A DNA stretch of 64,000 bases from Candidatus Melainabacteria bacterium (GTDB lineage Bacteria > Cyanobacteriota > Vampirovibrionia > Obscuribacterales > Obscuribacteraceae): contig JAFKGK010000001.1 in assembly GCA_017307165.1 (NCBI GenBank), positions 558,001 to 622,000 of the forward strand. The letters run 5' to 3'. The position numbers and the translations under genes are program-made. The notes below the pieces were generated by a model. That model worked only from the letters and a program-made list of their open reading frames with translations. It was not told the origin of the DNA and made no database searches. Shown here piece after piece: positions 27,798 to 36,620 of this stretch (the stretch's first letter is position 1; every line of letters begins with the position of its first letter).

Positions 27798-28954
27798 TCG
27801 TCAAATCGATCGCAATCCGTGATTTTCGCAATTATGTGGAGGCGGATCTCGATCTGGCTCATACACGCAATATTTTTATTGGGCAAAACGCTCAGGGTAA
27901 AACCAATCTGCTAGAAGCGCTCGAATTGATCTCTACAGGGCGTGCTGCGCGTGCCGGTCACGAACGCGAGTTATTGCGCATTGGTGCTGATCGTTGCATG
28001 GTTCAAGTCAACTACGAGGCTTTTGGCTATCAAGACAATGCAGTCGTCGAATTGATCAAGGGTGATAAGGCTGCGGGAGGCAACGACAAGATATCGCGCA
28101 AAGCGAGGTTGAACGGTGTAGCCCAGAAAGCCGGACGCCGACCCACTGGGCGACTATGCATTGTTTCATTTGCCGCGCGCGATCTCGATCTCTTGCGAGC
28201 TGGCCCTCTGGTGCGCCGGGACTGGCTTGATGCAATTGCTCTCAAGATAAGACCACAGCATGCCGAATGTCTCGATCGATATGAAAAAATACTGGCGCAG
28301 CGTAATCGACTGATAAAGCAATTTTTTGAGTCGGGGATGGGCCTCGACGAAGATCAGATGAAGATTTGGGATCGCCAGGCAGCTTATCACGGAGCTCAGA
28401 TAGTCAAGGTCCGCATCGATCTCATAGCCGAGATGCAGGAGCCTGCCAGACAGCATCTAAGTCATATCAGCGGCCAGACCGATATGATGCAACTGGCATA
28501 TCTTTGCAAGGCTGATCCCTTATTGTCTCTGGAAGATCTGAGTGCGCTCGATATCCCGGAGATAGCGCGCATGCTATATCGCAAAATGAAAGAAAGACGG
28601 CAAGAAGAGCTAGCTCGCCGTCAGTCTCTTGTAGGACCGCATCGGGATGATCTATTGATCTCCATAGGAGGGCTGGATGCAAGCGCCTTTGCCAGTCAAG
28701 GCCAGCAGCGTTCTGTCGTGCTCGCTCTCAAACTGGCTGAGTTGGATCTGGTGGTCTCGCATTTACAAGAGACACCGGTACTCTTGCTGGATGATGTATT
28801 AGCCGAATTGGATCCCATGCGACAAAGGCTCTTGATGGAAAGAGTGTCGGATGGCATGCAGACCTTTGTAACCACCACCCATCTGGATGGTTTTAGAGAG
28901 GAATGGTTGAAAGATGCACAAATTGTGCATGTGCACGGCGGAAGCCTAAAATAA
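27794..28954 (+). CDS. recF: DNA replication and repair protein RecF
   Basis: Loads RecA at gapped DNA with RecO and RecR. 386 aa from ATG 27794, which overlaps the ribF stop. 'IAIRDFRNYVEADLDL', Walker A 'GQNAQGKTNLLEALEL', 'GPHRDDLLI', the ABC signature region 'ASQGQQRSVVLALKLAE' and Walker B 'LLLDDVLAELD'. The usual dnaA-dnaN-recF-gyrB linkage is partly kept: gyrB is nearby but divergent. Alternative start at 27773 would lie inside ribF. Confidence 0.94.
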   Translation: MIVKSIAIRDFRNYVEADLDLAHTRNIFIGQNAQGKTNLLEALELISTGRAARAGHERELLRIGADRCMVQVNYEAFGYQDNAVVELIKGDKAAGGNDKISRKARLNGVAQKAGRRPTGRLCIVSFAARDLDLLRAGPLVRRDWLDAIALKIRPQHAECLDRYEKILAQRNRLIKQFFESGMGLDEDQMKIWDRQAAYHGAQIVKVRIDLIAEMQEPARQHLSHISGQTDMMQLAYLCKADPLLSLEDLSALDIPEIARMLYRKMKERRQEELARRQSLVGPHRDDLLISIGGLDASAFASQGQQRSVVLALKLAELDLVVSHLQETPVLLLDDVLAELDPMRQRLLMERVSDGMQTFVTTTHLDGFREEWLKDAQIVHVHGGSLK

Positions 28955-29055
28955 TTGCGAAACCGGTTATTATTGGCTTAGCAAGGGTACATTAATCACA
29001 GTTAAGGTTTGGCGTTGATTCATTTCAGATTCAGAGATTTTTAAAAGGCGCGGAT

Positions 29056-30546
29056 GTGTTAACCGATCATCTAGACGAAGGACTGCATCGCAAGGTCTGC
29101 CTCGAGTGCAACAGGCAATTTACCGGCATCGTGGCTGCCTGCCCTCATGACGGTACCAACCTCATCCCCCTAGCTCGCGATCCTATGATAGGTACTTGCC
29201 TCATGGGCAAGTACGACATCATCGACGTGATCGGCCATGGTGGCATGGGTGTAGTCTACAAGGGCCGCCAGGTGCTCATGGATCGGACCGTGGCTATCAA
29301 GATGTTGCAGTCTCAGCACATTTCCGATTCGATGAGCGTCAAGAGGTTTCACCAGGAGGGCAAGGCTTCCTCCAAGATGAATCACCCCAATGTCATCACT
29401 GTCTACGATTTTGGTGTGACCCCGACAACCGGACAGCCCTTTATAGTCATGGACTATCTACAAGGGGTGCCTTTGTCCGATCTAATCAAAGAGCAAGATC
29501 ATATCGGTGTGGAAAGAGCACTCAAGATCCTGGTGCAATCGACCGATGCTCTCGATCACGCGCATCGCAATGGCGTCATCCATAGAGATCTCAAGCCATC
29601 CAACATCATGCTAATCGAATACGAAGACGAAAAGGACTTTGTCAAAGTAGTCGATTTTGGTGTGGCCAAGCTCATCTCTGCAGGTGGCGAAAATGCGCAA
29701 AGATTGACCCAATTAGGCGAAGTCTGCGGATCGCCTGTGTACATGAGTCCAGAGCAGTGTCAGGGCATGGAGCTGGACAACCGGTCCGATGTGTATTCGA
29801 TGGGTATCGTCATATACGAGACCCTGACAGGTCGTCTGCCGATCTTGGGCAAGACCATGGTCGATACAATGTCCAAGCACATCACCGAGATGCCCCCTCG
29901 CTTTTCAGAGAGCAGACCTGATCTCTATATCCCCGAGCGTCTCGAAGCAGTTGTGTTTAAAGCTCTGGCCAAGGATCCAGCGGATAGGCATCAGAGTATG
30001 GCCGAATTGACGCATGATCTTGATACGGCTATTCCAAGGCCAGGCAAGAGTATGGTGCTGCGCACCGATTTTCCGACCATGCCCCAGGACAAAGACGCAG
30101 ATGCATCCAGGGGGATAAGGCTTAAACCATTACATTTAGGCGTCATTGCCGCCGTGGCTCTCGTAGCGATTGGCATCGGCGTCAAAATGACCATGGATGC
30201 CAGTGTCAAACCGCAAAAGGCCACAGTGGCACCTGTGAGCCAACCAATTGCGCAACCTCCAGTTGTTGCACCTCCTGTAGTGGCAAAACCCGTTACCCCT
30301 GTCGCGAGTCCTCCAGATTCGCAGCCTACAAGCAAGACCACAGCGGTTGCACCATCGCCCCTTGCTCCCAGGCCTGTGGCTTCCAAGCCTGCAGTCAAGA
30401 TCGCTCGTAAGCCCAAGCGTACCAGTACTGGCCCAGTCGAGACAGCATCCGCTAGTTCTCATGGAGGCGGGCAGGCTGCTTCTCATGTTCGCCATGCAAG
30501 TGCTGGAGACCCGTTTAGCTCACTCAAGAGCGATCGTAGTTATTAG
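29056..30546 (+). CDS. Ser/Thr protein kinase with N-terminal zinc ribbon and extracytoplasmic tail
   Basis: 496 aa from a GTG at 29056. Zinc-ribbon-like CLEC...CPHD (residues 15-33), kinase domain about 50-310 with GHGGMGVVYK, K82, HRDLKPSN (D178), DFG (D200) and GSPVYMSPEQ, then a membrane segment near residues 355-375 ('LHLGVIAAVALVAIGIGV'). The outer region of about 120 aa is low complexity, rich in Pro, Ala, Val, Thr and Lys, without PASTA repeats. Catalytic residues are intact. The following gene on the same strand starts 40 nt later. Same architecture as the kinase at 3189-4805, so a lineage-specific kinase family is likely. Confidence 0.9.
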   Translation: MLTDHLDEGLHRKVCLECNRQFTGIVAACPHDGTNLIPLARDPMIGTCLMGKYDIIDVIGHGGMGVVYKGRQVLMDRTVAIKMLQSQHISDSMSVKRFHQEGKASSKMNHPNVITVYDFGVTPTTGQPFIVMDYLQGVPLSDLIKEQDHIGVERALKILVQSTDALDHAHRNGVIHRDLKPSNIMLIEYEDEKDFVKVVDFGVAKLISAGGENAQRLTQLGEVCGSPVYMSPEQCQGMELDNRSDVYSMGIVIYETLTGRLPILGKTMVDTMSKHITEMPPRFSESRPDLYIPERLEAVVFKALAKDPADRHQSMAELTHDLDTAIPRPGKSMVLRTDFPTMPQDKDADASRGIRLKPLHLGVIAAVALVAIGIGVKMTMDASVKPQKATVAPVSQPIAQPPVVAPPVVAKPVTPVASPPDSQPTSKTTAVAPSPLAPRPVASKPAVKIARKPKRTSTGPVETASASSHGGGQAASHVRHASAGDPFSSLKSDRSY

Positions 30547-30586
30547 TTTAGTCCTGGTTGTGATGTCTATATGAGGAACGAGCAGC

Positions 30587-31411
30587 ATGTCTGATCGCAA
30601 TCTGGACAATGAGTCAAAAAGCAAAGACAAAAATCCCGGCGAGTCTAGCAATAGTTTGCTGTCGGATGCCTACGATCTGGTGCAGGAACATCCGCTTGCA
30701 AGTGGTGTCGCTGCTGGTGCTGCACTCATTGCCGGCGCGTATCTTATGCGAGGCAGATTTAGCGGGCAGGGCCGCTTGCTTGGCGAAGTAGAAAATGCCG
30801 GCAAAGAGATCGTCAAACACGTCGATGAAATACCTGATGTCTTGAGGCCCGGACTCCGCTCACTCTCTACAAAAGAAGTGCCAGCAGTCATTGCCAGGGC
30901 TGGGGACGATTATCTAGTTACTCTCAATAATGTAAAAGGCATGTCTCGCTCCGCTACTTTAGAGCCCGGTGAGACTATGCAATCTTTTGCTCAGGACCTG
31001 CTCAAGCGCCGCAGTGGCATAACCGGCGAATTTGTCAACGAAAAAAACATTGGCGAAGAGACGACGCGTCTTTTGGGACTCAATAAGGGGATGTCTGCCG
31101 ATAAGATTGCGGCGAGAGCTCAAGAAATCATCGTGCATGATGATGCTTCGCTCAGAGCCCTGGGTGAAAAAGCCCAATTTAAGCATGTGCCGCAATTGGG
31201 ACAATTTCTCAAGCAGTTTGGAGTGACCGAAGAGCAAATACAGACTGCTTTTAATATCCAAAAGGCTCAGGCTCCGGCAGAGAGACAATTGCTGGGGCAG
31301 ATCCTCAAGGACAACAAATTGGCTAGCAACGAACAAGTCGAGTCTGCTTTTACTCAGCAAAATGAGATGAAGGCCTATCTGCGTCAAGTACTCGAAACAG
31401 TCTTTAAATAG
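30587..31411 (+). CDS. Hypothetical protein with one membrane segment and MshEN-like C-terminal repeats
   Basis: 274 aa. The N-terminus is polar, then a Gly/Ala-rich hydrophobic stretch at about residues 38-55 (SGVAAGAALIAGAYLM). The middle is unknown. The last 75 residues contain two similar units, 'LGQFLKQFGVTEEQIQTAF' and 'LGQILKDNKLASNEQVESAF', that resemble the N-terminal domain of type II secretion/MSHA ATPases, where it binds c-di-GMP. That resemblance is by eye only. GAGGAAC upstream of the ATG supports the start. It follows the kinase gene and may be its partner or substrate. Confidence 0.65.
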   Translation: MSDRNLDNESKSKDKNPGESSNSLLSDAYDLVQEHPLASGVAAGAALIAGAYLMRGRFSGQGRLLGEVENAGKEIVKHVDEIPDVLRPGLRSLSTKEVPAVIARAGDDYLVTLNNVKGMSRSATLEPGETMQSFAQDLLKRRSGITGEFVNEKNIGEETTRLLGLNKGMSADKIAARAQEIIVHDDASLRALGEKAQFKHVPQLGQFLKQFGVTEEQIQTAFNIQKAQAPAERQLLGQILKDNKLASNEQVESAFTQQNEMKAYLRQVLETVFK

Positions 31412-31426
31412 GACTGTGGATAGTGC

Positions 31427-32461
31427 CTAATAACCGCCAGGGGTAATGTGCGGCAAGACGTTGCTATTGTCGTCAGCAGACGGTGGCCTGTCCGAGGCGG
31501 CATCATCCATGTCCGGCAGAGAAAACATGCCGGTCTTGCGATTGCCCGAGACTTGATTGGGTGGGACTATGCCTCTGACTACTGCCACTGCGCATGGTGC
31601 GTGTCCCGCTATCGATTGCGAGACCGATCCTAGCATCAATCTGGTCAAACCAGTCTTGCCATGAGCGCCAAGCACGATGAGATCGGCTCCCCATGCTGCT
31701 TGTGTATGCAGGATTACCTCGCGTGGGTCACCGCGGCCGATCTGAGTAGTGACATTTTCTTGTCCAAATGCAACCGAGAGTTCTGCTGCCATTTCTTGCA
31801 AGGCCGCTCCAGCGATCCCGTTTAGCAATTGCATCTTGGTAGTGAGTCCGCGCGGAGTCGCGACATTTGTGTTGTCGTCATCCTGGGGAGCAATGACGGT
31901 CAAGATCTTAACTCTTGTGGCGTCTCCCCATCCTGCTCTTTTGAGCCATTGCAGTGCGGCTCTACTGTAAGGAGAGTCGTCCACGGCAAAGAGGATGTTT
32001 TGGATGCCTTGCTGCCAGTCGGCCGATCGACAGAGGATGACCGGACAGGGGGCATGCAGCAGCACCGCTTGCGATACCGAGCCAAGCGTCGGCACATCCT
32101 CTTGGGTATCGTGACTGCCTATGATGACCGTGTCGGCATCCCATGATTTGGCTTCTTGGACGATCTCTTTTTTGGGATCGCCTCTTCCGACTTCGCAGAT
32201 GACTTTGACTGGCGATTTGACCACGCTGGATATTTCGCTAGCGATATCCTCGAGTGCGGCCACCGTGTCCTTGATCAATTGTCTTTCGTCCGAGCTGAGC
32301 CCGGTGCCGGACAGATGCAAAAAACCACGGTGGCTCGCCTTGCGGATCTTGAGCACATGCAACAATTTGATGCACGTATCGGCAGGCCATCGGATGCCGA
32401 TAAGACTATCGATGACTGTCTGAGAAGATTCGGTACCGTCGAGAGCCGCCAGTATCTTCAT
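31427..32461 (-). CDS. Tandem universal stress protein (two UspA domains)
   Basis: 344 aa with two UspA modules. Domain 1 begins 'KILAALDGTESSQTVID' and has 'IGSHDTQEDVPTLGSVSQ'. Domain 2 begins 'QNILFAVDDSPYSRAAL' and has the ATP-binding motif G-2x-G-9x-G-S in 'GAHGKTGLTRLMLGSVSQ'. Domain 1 lacks a clean second Gly, so it may not bind ATP. The ATG at 32461 directly follows the TAA of the VOC gene (TAAgATG), indicating coupling. Soluble; role in stress or energy limitation is family knowledge. Confidence 0.9.
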   Translation of the reverse strand: MKILAALDGTESSQTVIDSLIGIRWPADTCIKLLHVLKIRKASHRGFLHLSGTGLSSDERQLIKDTVAALEDIASEISSVVKSPVKVICEVGRGDPKKEIVQEAKSWDADTVIIGSHDTQEDVPTLGSVSQAVLLHAPCPVILCRSADWQQGIQNILFAVDDSPYSRAALQWLKRAGWGDATRVKILTVIAPQDDDNTNVATPRGLTTKMQLLNGIAGAALQEMAAELSVAFGQENVTTQIGRGDPREVILHTQAAWGADLIVLGAHGKTGLTRLMLGSVSQSIAGHAPCAVAVVRGIVPPNQVSGNRKTGMFSLPDMDDAASDRPPSADDNSNVLPHITPGGY

Positions 32462-32462
32462 C

Positions 32463-33230
32463 TTATTTGTGAGTGGCAAGTTGCTTTTTGGTCGTCTCGA
32501 TCATCATGTCTTCTATTTTTGCCATAAATGCTTGGTCGAGTTCCCAGATTTGCTTGTCGCCTATCTCTGCGGAGATCTTGTCAAACAGATCAAATTTGAG
32601 GAAAGGCGTTACCTTGCCGCTCTGGTATTCGGCTTCTTTTTCGCCGTATAGACCGAGGAAGGTCTTGTCCCTAAACCACATCTCTCTGTTTTGCTCTTGC
32701 AATTCTTTCAATGATGCTTCGGAAGGGTTGCGCTGCAAAAACTCGAAAAACATGCCAGAAGGCTTGATGCCTGGAAAGAACCATTCGCCTGAAAAGACCT
32801 GGATCAGATCGTCTTCTTCGTCTTTGAGAATGGGAGTGATAAACTGCACTCCTCGCTCTGAGGCAAACTTGTGGAAGCCGAGCAGGTCGGGCGTACGTAG
32901 AGCAATGTGCTGCCAGTGAGCGGCGTTTTCGTGACTGTCGAGCATCTCGCGCACGTGCGAGCTCTGGGTCTTGGGCTCAGATGGCTGGACGACTGCTACG
33001 ATCGTCTTGTTGAGCTCTTTGGATTGTTCGGCCCATTCACCCAGGCAGACGGCATAGGTCATGGATTGTTGGCCTTCGCCTTTGACCCATTCTTTGCGCT
33101 TTTCGTAGAGCAGGCTTTCGGGACCGGCACCAAAGATAATATTGAATACCGCAAAGGAGACCTTGTAGAGCTGTGGTTGCAGCAAGAGCGTCATATGGTC
33201 TACTTGAAAGTTTTGAAATGCGTGTTTCAT
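32463..33230 (-). CDS. VOC family dioxygenase-like protein (HPPD-related)
   Basis: 255 aa with two vicinal-oxygen-chelate modules like 4-hydroxyphenylpyruvate dioxygenase but shorter than the usual 350-400 aa. Likely Fe(II) ligands in the expected places: H12 ('QVDHMTL'), H108 ('HWQHIALRT') and E163 ('GMFFEFLQR'). HPPD makes homogentisate in tyrosine breakdown; the exact substrate here is not settled and the C-terminal gating helix differs. Upstream in the same direction lie btpA-like, cyclase and asparaginase genes after a 134-nt gap with two small hairpins. Confidence 0.75.
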   Translation of the reverse strand: MKHAFQNFQVDHMTLLLQPQLYKVSFAVFNIIFGAGPESLLYEKRKEWVKGEGQQSMTYAVCLGEWAEQSKELNKTIVAVVQPSEPKTQSSHVREMLDSHENAAHWQHIALRTPDLLGFHKFASERGVQFITPILKDEEDDLIQVFSGEWFFPGIKPSGMFFEFLQRNPSEASLKELQEQNREMWFRDKTFLGLYGEKEAEYQSGKVTPFLKFDLFDKISAEIGDKQIWELDQAFMAKIEDMMIETTKKQLATHK

Positions 33231-33252
33231 GGCTCACCTGAATAAATAAGCG

Positions 33253-33320
33253 GGCCTCGCGTGAGGCCTGTAATCGTTTGACAGATATGATGGCGCAAGA
33301 GATAAGAGAGCGCAAGCTCT
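33253..33320 (-). promoter_or_regulatory. Two short hairpins in the leader of the VOC gene
   Basis: GGCCTC (33253-33258) pairs with GAGGCC (33263-33268), and AGAGC (33307-33311) pairs with GCTCT (33316-33320) across a GCAA loop. Neither has a T tract in the minus direction. They lie in the 134-nt gap before the VOC gene and may form a structured 5' leader or a weak terminator of the upstream operon. Confidence 0.3.
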
Positions 33321-33364
33321 TGGCAATAAAATCGCTCGAAAGGCTGAATCGGTCAGGTAGACCC

Positions 33365-34234
33365 TTAGATTGAGTTTACTTTGTCTACTAGATTGGCGAC
33401 TCTTGCCTGGTCGATCTCGTTAGCCCAGTGTCCGCCTTTTTTGACATAAGAGCCTACGATCAGGCCATCTGCATGAGGAGCGATCGTTGCTAGATTGTCC
33501 GCATCCACTCCTGAGCCGACAAGGACTCGAGTGCGTGGCATGTGGCTCTCCAAGGCCTTTTTGGTGACTTGGAGATCTGGCAAATCGATAGCCTGACCAG
33601 TCGATCTGCCAGTGACTATCACTCCATCAGCCTTAAAAAATGCGGCTGCATGAGCTATCTCATCGATTGGCACGTCTTGCGTTATGGCATGAGCCGAGTG
33701 CTTTTTTTTGATATCAGCAAAGATCTGGATATGCCTTGCACCGAGCTGGGCGCGTCGACGAATCAATTGCGGTGCCTGGGCATCGTGCATGCCCTCGTCT
33801 CCCACGTGGCTAAAGACAAATGACTCGGCGCGTATAAAATCGAGATCGGCGGCCAGAGCGACGCCCAGGGCCTCTATGTTTGCCGCTGCCAGCAGTTGCA
33901 AACCGATCGGCAAGGCAAGCTCACTCCTGATACGTGTCGCGACTGCAGTCATCGCGGCAGTTGTTTCCGGCTCGACGCGTCCGTTTAGATATGGCAGGTC
34001 ATGCATGTTTTCGATGAGGATTGCGTCAAAGCCATGTTTTTGATAGATCTTGGCTTCTGTTACGGCATGTTCGATAAGGTCTTTGATGGCAGCCCGTGCC
34101 GATCCCGAAGGGGTTTGCAAAAAGCCATCCGAGCCTGGCAAGGGCAATGTGTGCACCATGCCGATGAGTATCGGTCGTGGCTTTGTATGACTATCGCGAG
34201 CTTTAAATATCTGTCTTATTTGTGGTTCGGGCAT
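33365..34234 (-). CDS. BtpA/SgcQ family TIM-barrel-like protein
   Basis: 289 aa. 'LIGMVHTLPLPGSDGF', 'GFDAILIENMHDLPY', 'GLQLLAAANIEALGVALA', 'FIRAESFVFSHVGDEG' and 'VLVGSGVDADNLA' mark the BtpA/SgcQ family. In cyanobacteria BtpA helps stabilise photosystem I; SgcQ-type members sit in sugar or small-molecule operons. No photosystem gene is in this window and the neighbours are catabolic, so an enzymatic role is more likely here. Its ATG directly follows the cyclase stop codon, so it is coupled to that gene. Confidence 0.85.
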   Translation of the reverse strand: MPEPQIRQIFKARDSHTKPRPILIGMVHTLPLPGSDGFLQTPSGSARAAIKDLIEHAVTEAKIYQKHGFDAILIENMHDLPYLNGRVEPETTAAMTAVATRIRSELALPIGLQLLAAANIEALGVALAADLDFIRAESFVFSHVGDEGMHDAQAPQLIRRRAQLGARHIQIFADIKKKHSAHAITQDVPIDEIAHAAAFFKADGVIVTGRSTGQAIDLPDLQVTKKALESHMPRTRVLVGSGVDADNLATIAPHADGLIVGSYVKKGGHWANEIDQARVANLVDKVNSI

Positions 34235-34930
34235 TTAAAACTCCAGCAAGACGGCTCTGACCGGAGAGGCTTCTAATTGGCTAAATTTGAGAGGTGGAGC
34301 AAATAAATAATAGGTAGTATCTGGCTTTGCATTCGTGAGGTCCAGATTTTCGAGCCAACTCAAAGCATACTGATCCAGGATCTTGTGCGTCATTAGATCC
34401 TTTGCCCTGATGTGATCGACACTGGGGGTATCCAGACCGACCAGTACAAAACCCAATTGCCCTAATAAAGTGGCTGCATCTTGCCCTATATAGCTGTAAT
34501 CGTCTTTAAACTTTTCTCTTTCTACTTTTTGCTCCGTCCTAAATAAAATCCGCTTGATCCCTTCGTTTTTTGCTCTAGTTGCCTTCTCCTCGATCATCTC
34601 GCGGGTGATGGCACCTGGATTTGGCAGATCGCTTGTCAAATCAAAGACTACGCAAGAACCGATAAAGGGCTCGAGCGGCATGTCACCAGCTGTAGTATCA
34701 GTTGCGTGGTCCTGCGTACTTGTTTCGAGGCTGCCTTTGATGTGTACCGGGCTGTCCGCATGAGTACCCAGATGGGGACTCATGGTAAAAGATGTCAGAT
34801 TGATTACATTACTATCGGCAAAACTGACTCTGATCTCATGCGAAAATCTGATGTCGCCTGGAAAGCAGGCTGTGTCTTTGTCTATGATGTGAGAGATATC
34901 GATGATTTTTTTGTAGTCTGCTATTTTCAT
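34235..34930 (-). CDS. Cyclase family protein (KynB-like metal-dependent hydrolase)
   Basis: 231 aa from ATG 34930 (AGGAT 6 nt upstream). The metal-binding motif 'HLGTHADSPVHI' is the hallmark of the cyclase family that includes kynurenine formamidase (HxGTHxDxPxH). 'CFPGDIRFSHE' and 'LVGLDTPSVDH' also match. It may hydrolyse N-formylkynurenine, supported by the RidA and aldehyde dehydrogenase genes across the divergent promoter, but related proteins act on other amides and lactones. Lies between asparaginase (29 nt) and btpA-like (0 nt). Confidence 0.82.
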   Translation of the reverse strand: MKIADYKKIIDISHIIDKDTACFPGDIRFSHEIRVSFADSNVINLTSFTMSPHLGTHADSPVHIKGSLETSTQDHATDTTAGDMPLEPFIGSCVVFDLTSDLPNPGAITREMIEEKATRAKNEGIKRILFRTEQKVEREKFKDDYSYIGQDAATLLGQLGFVLVGLDTPSVDHIRAKDLMTHKILDQYALSWLENLDLTNAKPDTTYYLFAPPLKFSQLEASPVRAVLLEF

Positions 34931-34959
34931 TGCTATCCTGATTTTAGGTGTTTGACAAA

Positions 34960-36042
34960 TTAGTGGCAAAACACATTGACTATGTGAGAGGGCACCCTAA
35001 GTTCTTGATCTTGATCTTGATCTTGATCTTGATCTTTTTCGACGATCAAGCCGGCGTCGAGCATGATTTGACGATAAAGCAGCTCCATAAATTTTTTGTC
35101 AAAGCCTGCGGACAACTTGATGCAAAATGAGAGGCCTTGCGGATATCGTTCGCAGGGAGTGGCTGCCCCAGCCAGGATGCCATCTGCTCCTTCTTTGGCG
35201 ATCACTTTGTAATTGCAGGTCTTTGCGTAACGTTTGCCCAGTATCTCATCGGTCATGATCTTGTAATCGGTGCGATAGAGACCAGAAATGATCCTCGGAT
35301 AGGTATACATCAATGGCGCGAGCAATCTAGCATTTGCGTCAGAGTCTGAATCAGAGTCATAGGCGTCCGGCATAACCAGCGTGCGATATAACCTTGCTAT
35401 CTCTCTCACACTAAGGGCGAGATTGGGCAATTGGCAACCATCTATGGTGGCTTCAAAAGTTTGTCTGGGTCTGTGGGTGAGGCGGGACATCAAATCGACC
35501 AGAGCGATCTGATGGGCATTTGTCCTGTCTAGATAATGACTGTCGTCTTCGCCCAGTGCCTTCATTGCTGCGAGATAACCGAGATGCTTGCCGCTACAAT
35601 TGTGAAAACGCCTTGCTCGATCTAGATTTTTTCCGGCTGCGCGATTGTGATGCTGAGGCAATGCTTGAGGGCATTGCAGATGGCTCTCATCGACACCGGT
35701 TATCTGGAGGATTTTATCGATCAGCTCGAGATGCACGTCTTCGGCGCTATGAGAGGCCATAAACAGAGCAAACATCTCGTCAGTAAGATCTGGATATGCC
35801 TCTTTGAGTATCTGCATATGTTCTAATAACTGCCAGGGCTTGAGGACCGAGCGGCTCCAGATTGCAAAGTCAGCATCACCCAGGCTGAAACTTTTTTCAT
35901 CTCCTCTAGGATCGGTGCCGCTATCGACAACCATGATGCCAAAGATCTGCAATTCGAGGCGTCCTGACCGCCTGACTTCCATTAGAGGGCTGAAAGGTGA
36001 TAGATCGACATTTTGAGGGCGGACTTTGCTTTCGTCTATCAT
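34960..36042 (-). CDS. Asparaginase (thermolabile/type II plant-unrelated family)
   Basis: 360 aa of the PF06089-type asparaginase family: 'EVRRSGRLELQIFG', 'IWSRSVLKPWQLLEHM' , 'SHSAEDVHLELID', 'NCSGKHLGYLAAMKALG' , 'DGCQLPNLALSVREIARLYR' and 'AKEGADGI'. Expected reaction: asparagine to aspartate and ammonia. Two simple-sequence expansions alter the protein: DSDSDSDANA near residue 230 and a DQDQDQDQDQ run near the C-terminus, the latter from a hexanucleotide repeat in the DNA. First gene of the minus-strand half of the catabolic block. Confidence 0.85.
   Translation of the reverse strand: MIDESKVRPQNVDLSPFSPLMEVRRSGRLELQIFGIMVVDSGTDPRGDEKSFSLGDADFAIWSRSVLKPWQLLEHMQILKEAYPDLTDEMFALFMASHSAEDVHLELIDKILQITGVDESHLQCPQALPQHHNRAAGKNLDRARRFHNCSGKHLGYLAAMKALGEDDSHYLDRTNAHQIALVDLMSRLTHRPRQTFEATIDGCQLPNLALSVREIARLYRTLVMPDAYDSDSDSDANARLLAPLMYTYPRIISGLYRTDYKIMTDEILGKRYAKTCNYKVIAKEGADGILAGAATPCERYPQGLSFCIKLSAGFDKKFMELLYRQIMLDAGLIVEKDQDQDQDQDQELRVPSHIVNVFCH
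35004..35036. repeat. Hexanucleotide tandem repeat (CTTGAT)5.5 in the asparaginase gene
   Basis: Five and a half perfect copies of a 6-bp unit, read on the minus strand as alternating Asp-Gln codons. Being a multiple of three, changes in copy number keep the frame, so it would vary protein length rather than switch expression. Confidence 0.9.
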
Positions 36043-36146
36043 TGATCTTCCATAAATGAGTTTTAAAATAAGTTTTTGAGGATAGGGAGCGCCTAAGATC
36101 TTAGCTCATTTTGGTTCATTGCTTTTGGTATGGAGACTAAGCGATT

Positions 36147-36596
36147 TTGGATAAACAAGCCATCTTGCCAGAGGGCAAGGCACCGGATCCACTTGGGACC
36201 TACAACCATGCTGTCAGAGTTGGTGACTTTCTTTATATAGCAGGCCAGGGCTGTCGTTCTGCTGAGACTGGTCGCGAGGACGGTGTCGTGCTGGATGATC
36301 TTGGTCGGGTCGTCTCCTATGACATCGCCACACAGACAAGGGGAGTGTTGCGCAATCTATCGACGGTATTGGCCACGGCTGGATTGGACTTGAGCCATGT
36401 TATCGATGTGACGGTTTTTCTTTGCGACATGGGCGATTTTGACGCCTACAATGCAGTGTGGGCTGAGTATTTTTGCAATGACCAGTCCAATGATTCAGTC
36501 TTGCCGACACGCACGACTGTCGCCGTCAAGCAATTACCAGGGCGCAATTTTATCGAGATGAAGGCGATTGCGGCTTATACATCTTTGAAGAGCTAA
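36147..36596 (+). CDS. RidA family protein (2-aminomuconate deaminase-like)
   Basis: 149 aa from TTG 36147 (GGAG upstream). 'GKAPDPLGTYNHAVRVGDFLYIAG' and 'PTRTTVAVKQLPGRNFIEM' give the Rid fold with the substrate-binding Arg. The N-terminal 'LPEGKAPDP' and 'VAVKQLP' resemble AmnD/NbaF enzymes that deaminate 2-aminomuconate in the lower kynurenine pathway; plain imine deaminase activity is the alternative. It heads the plus-strand operon, 24 nt before the aldehyde dehydrogenase. Confidence 0.85.
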   Translation: MDKQAILPEGKAPDPLGTYNHAVRVGDFLYIAGQGCRSAETGREDGVVLDDLGRVVSYDIATQTRGVLRNLSTVLATAGLDLSHVIDVTVFLCDMGDFDAYNAVWAEYFCNDQSNDSVLPTRTTVAVKQLPGRNFIEMKAIAAYTSLKS

Positions 36597-36620
36597 ACTC
36601 TACCAGGAGCTAAAAATAAA

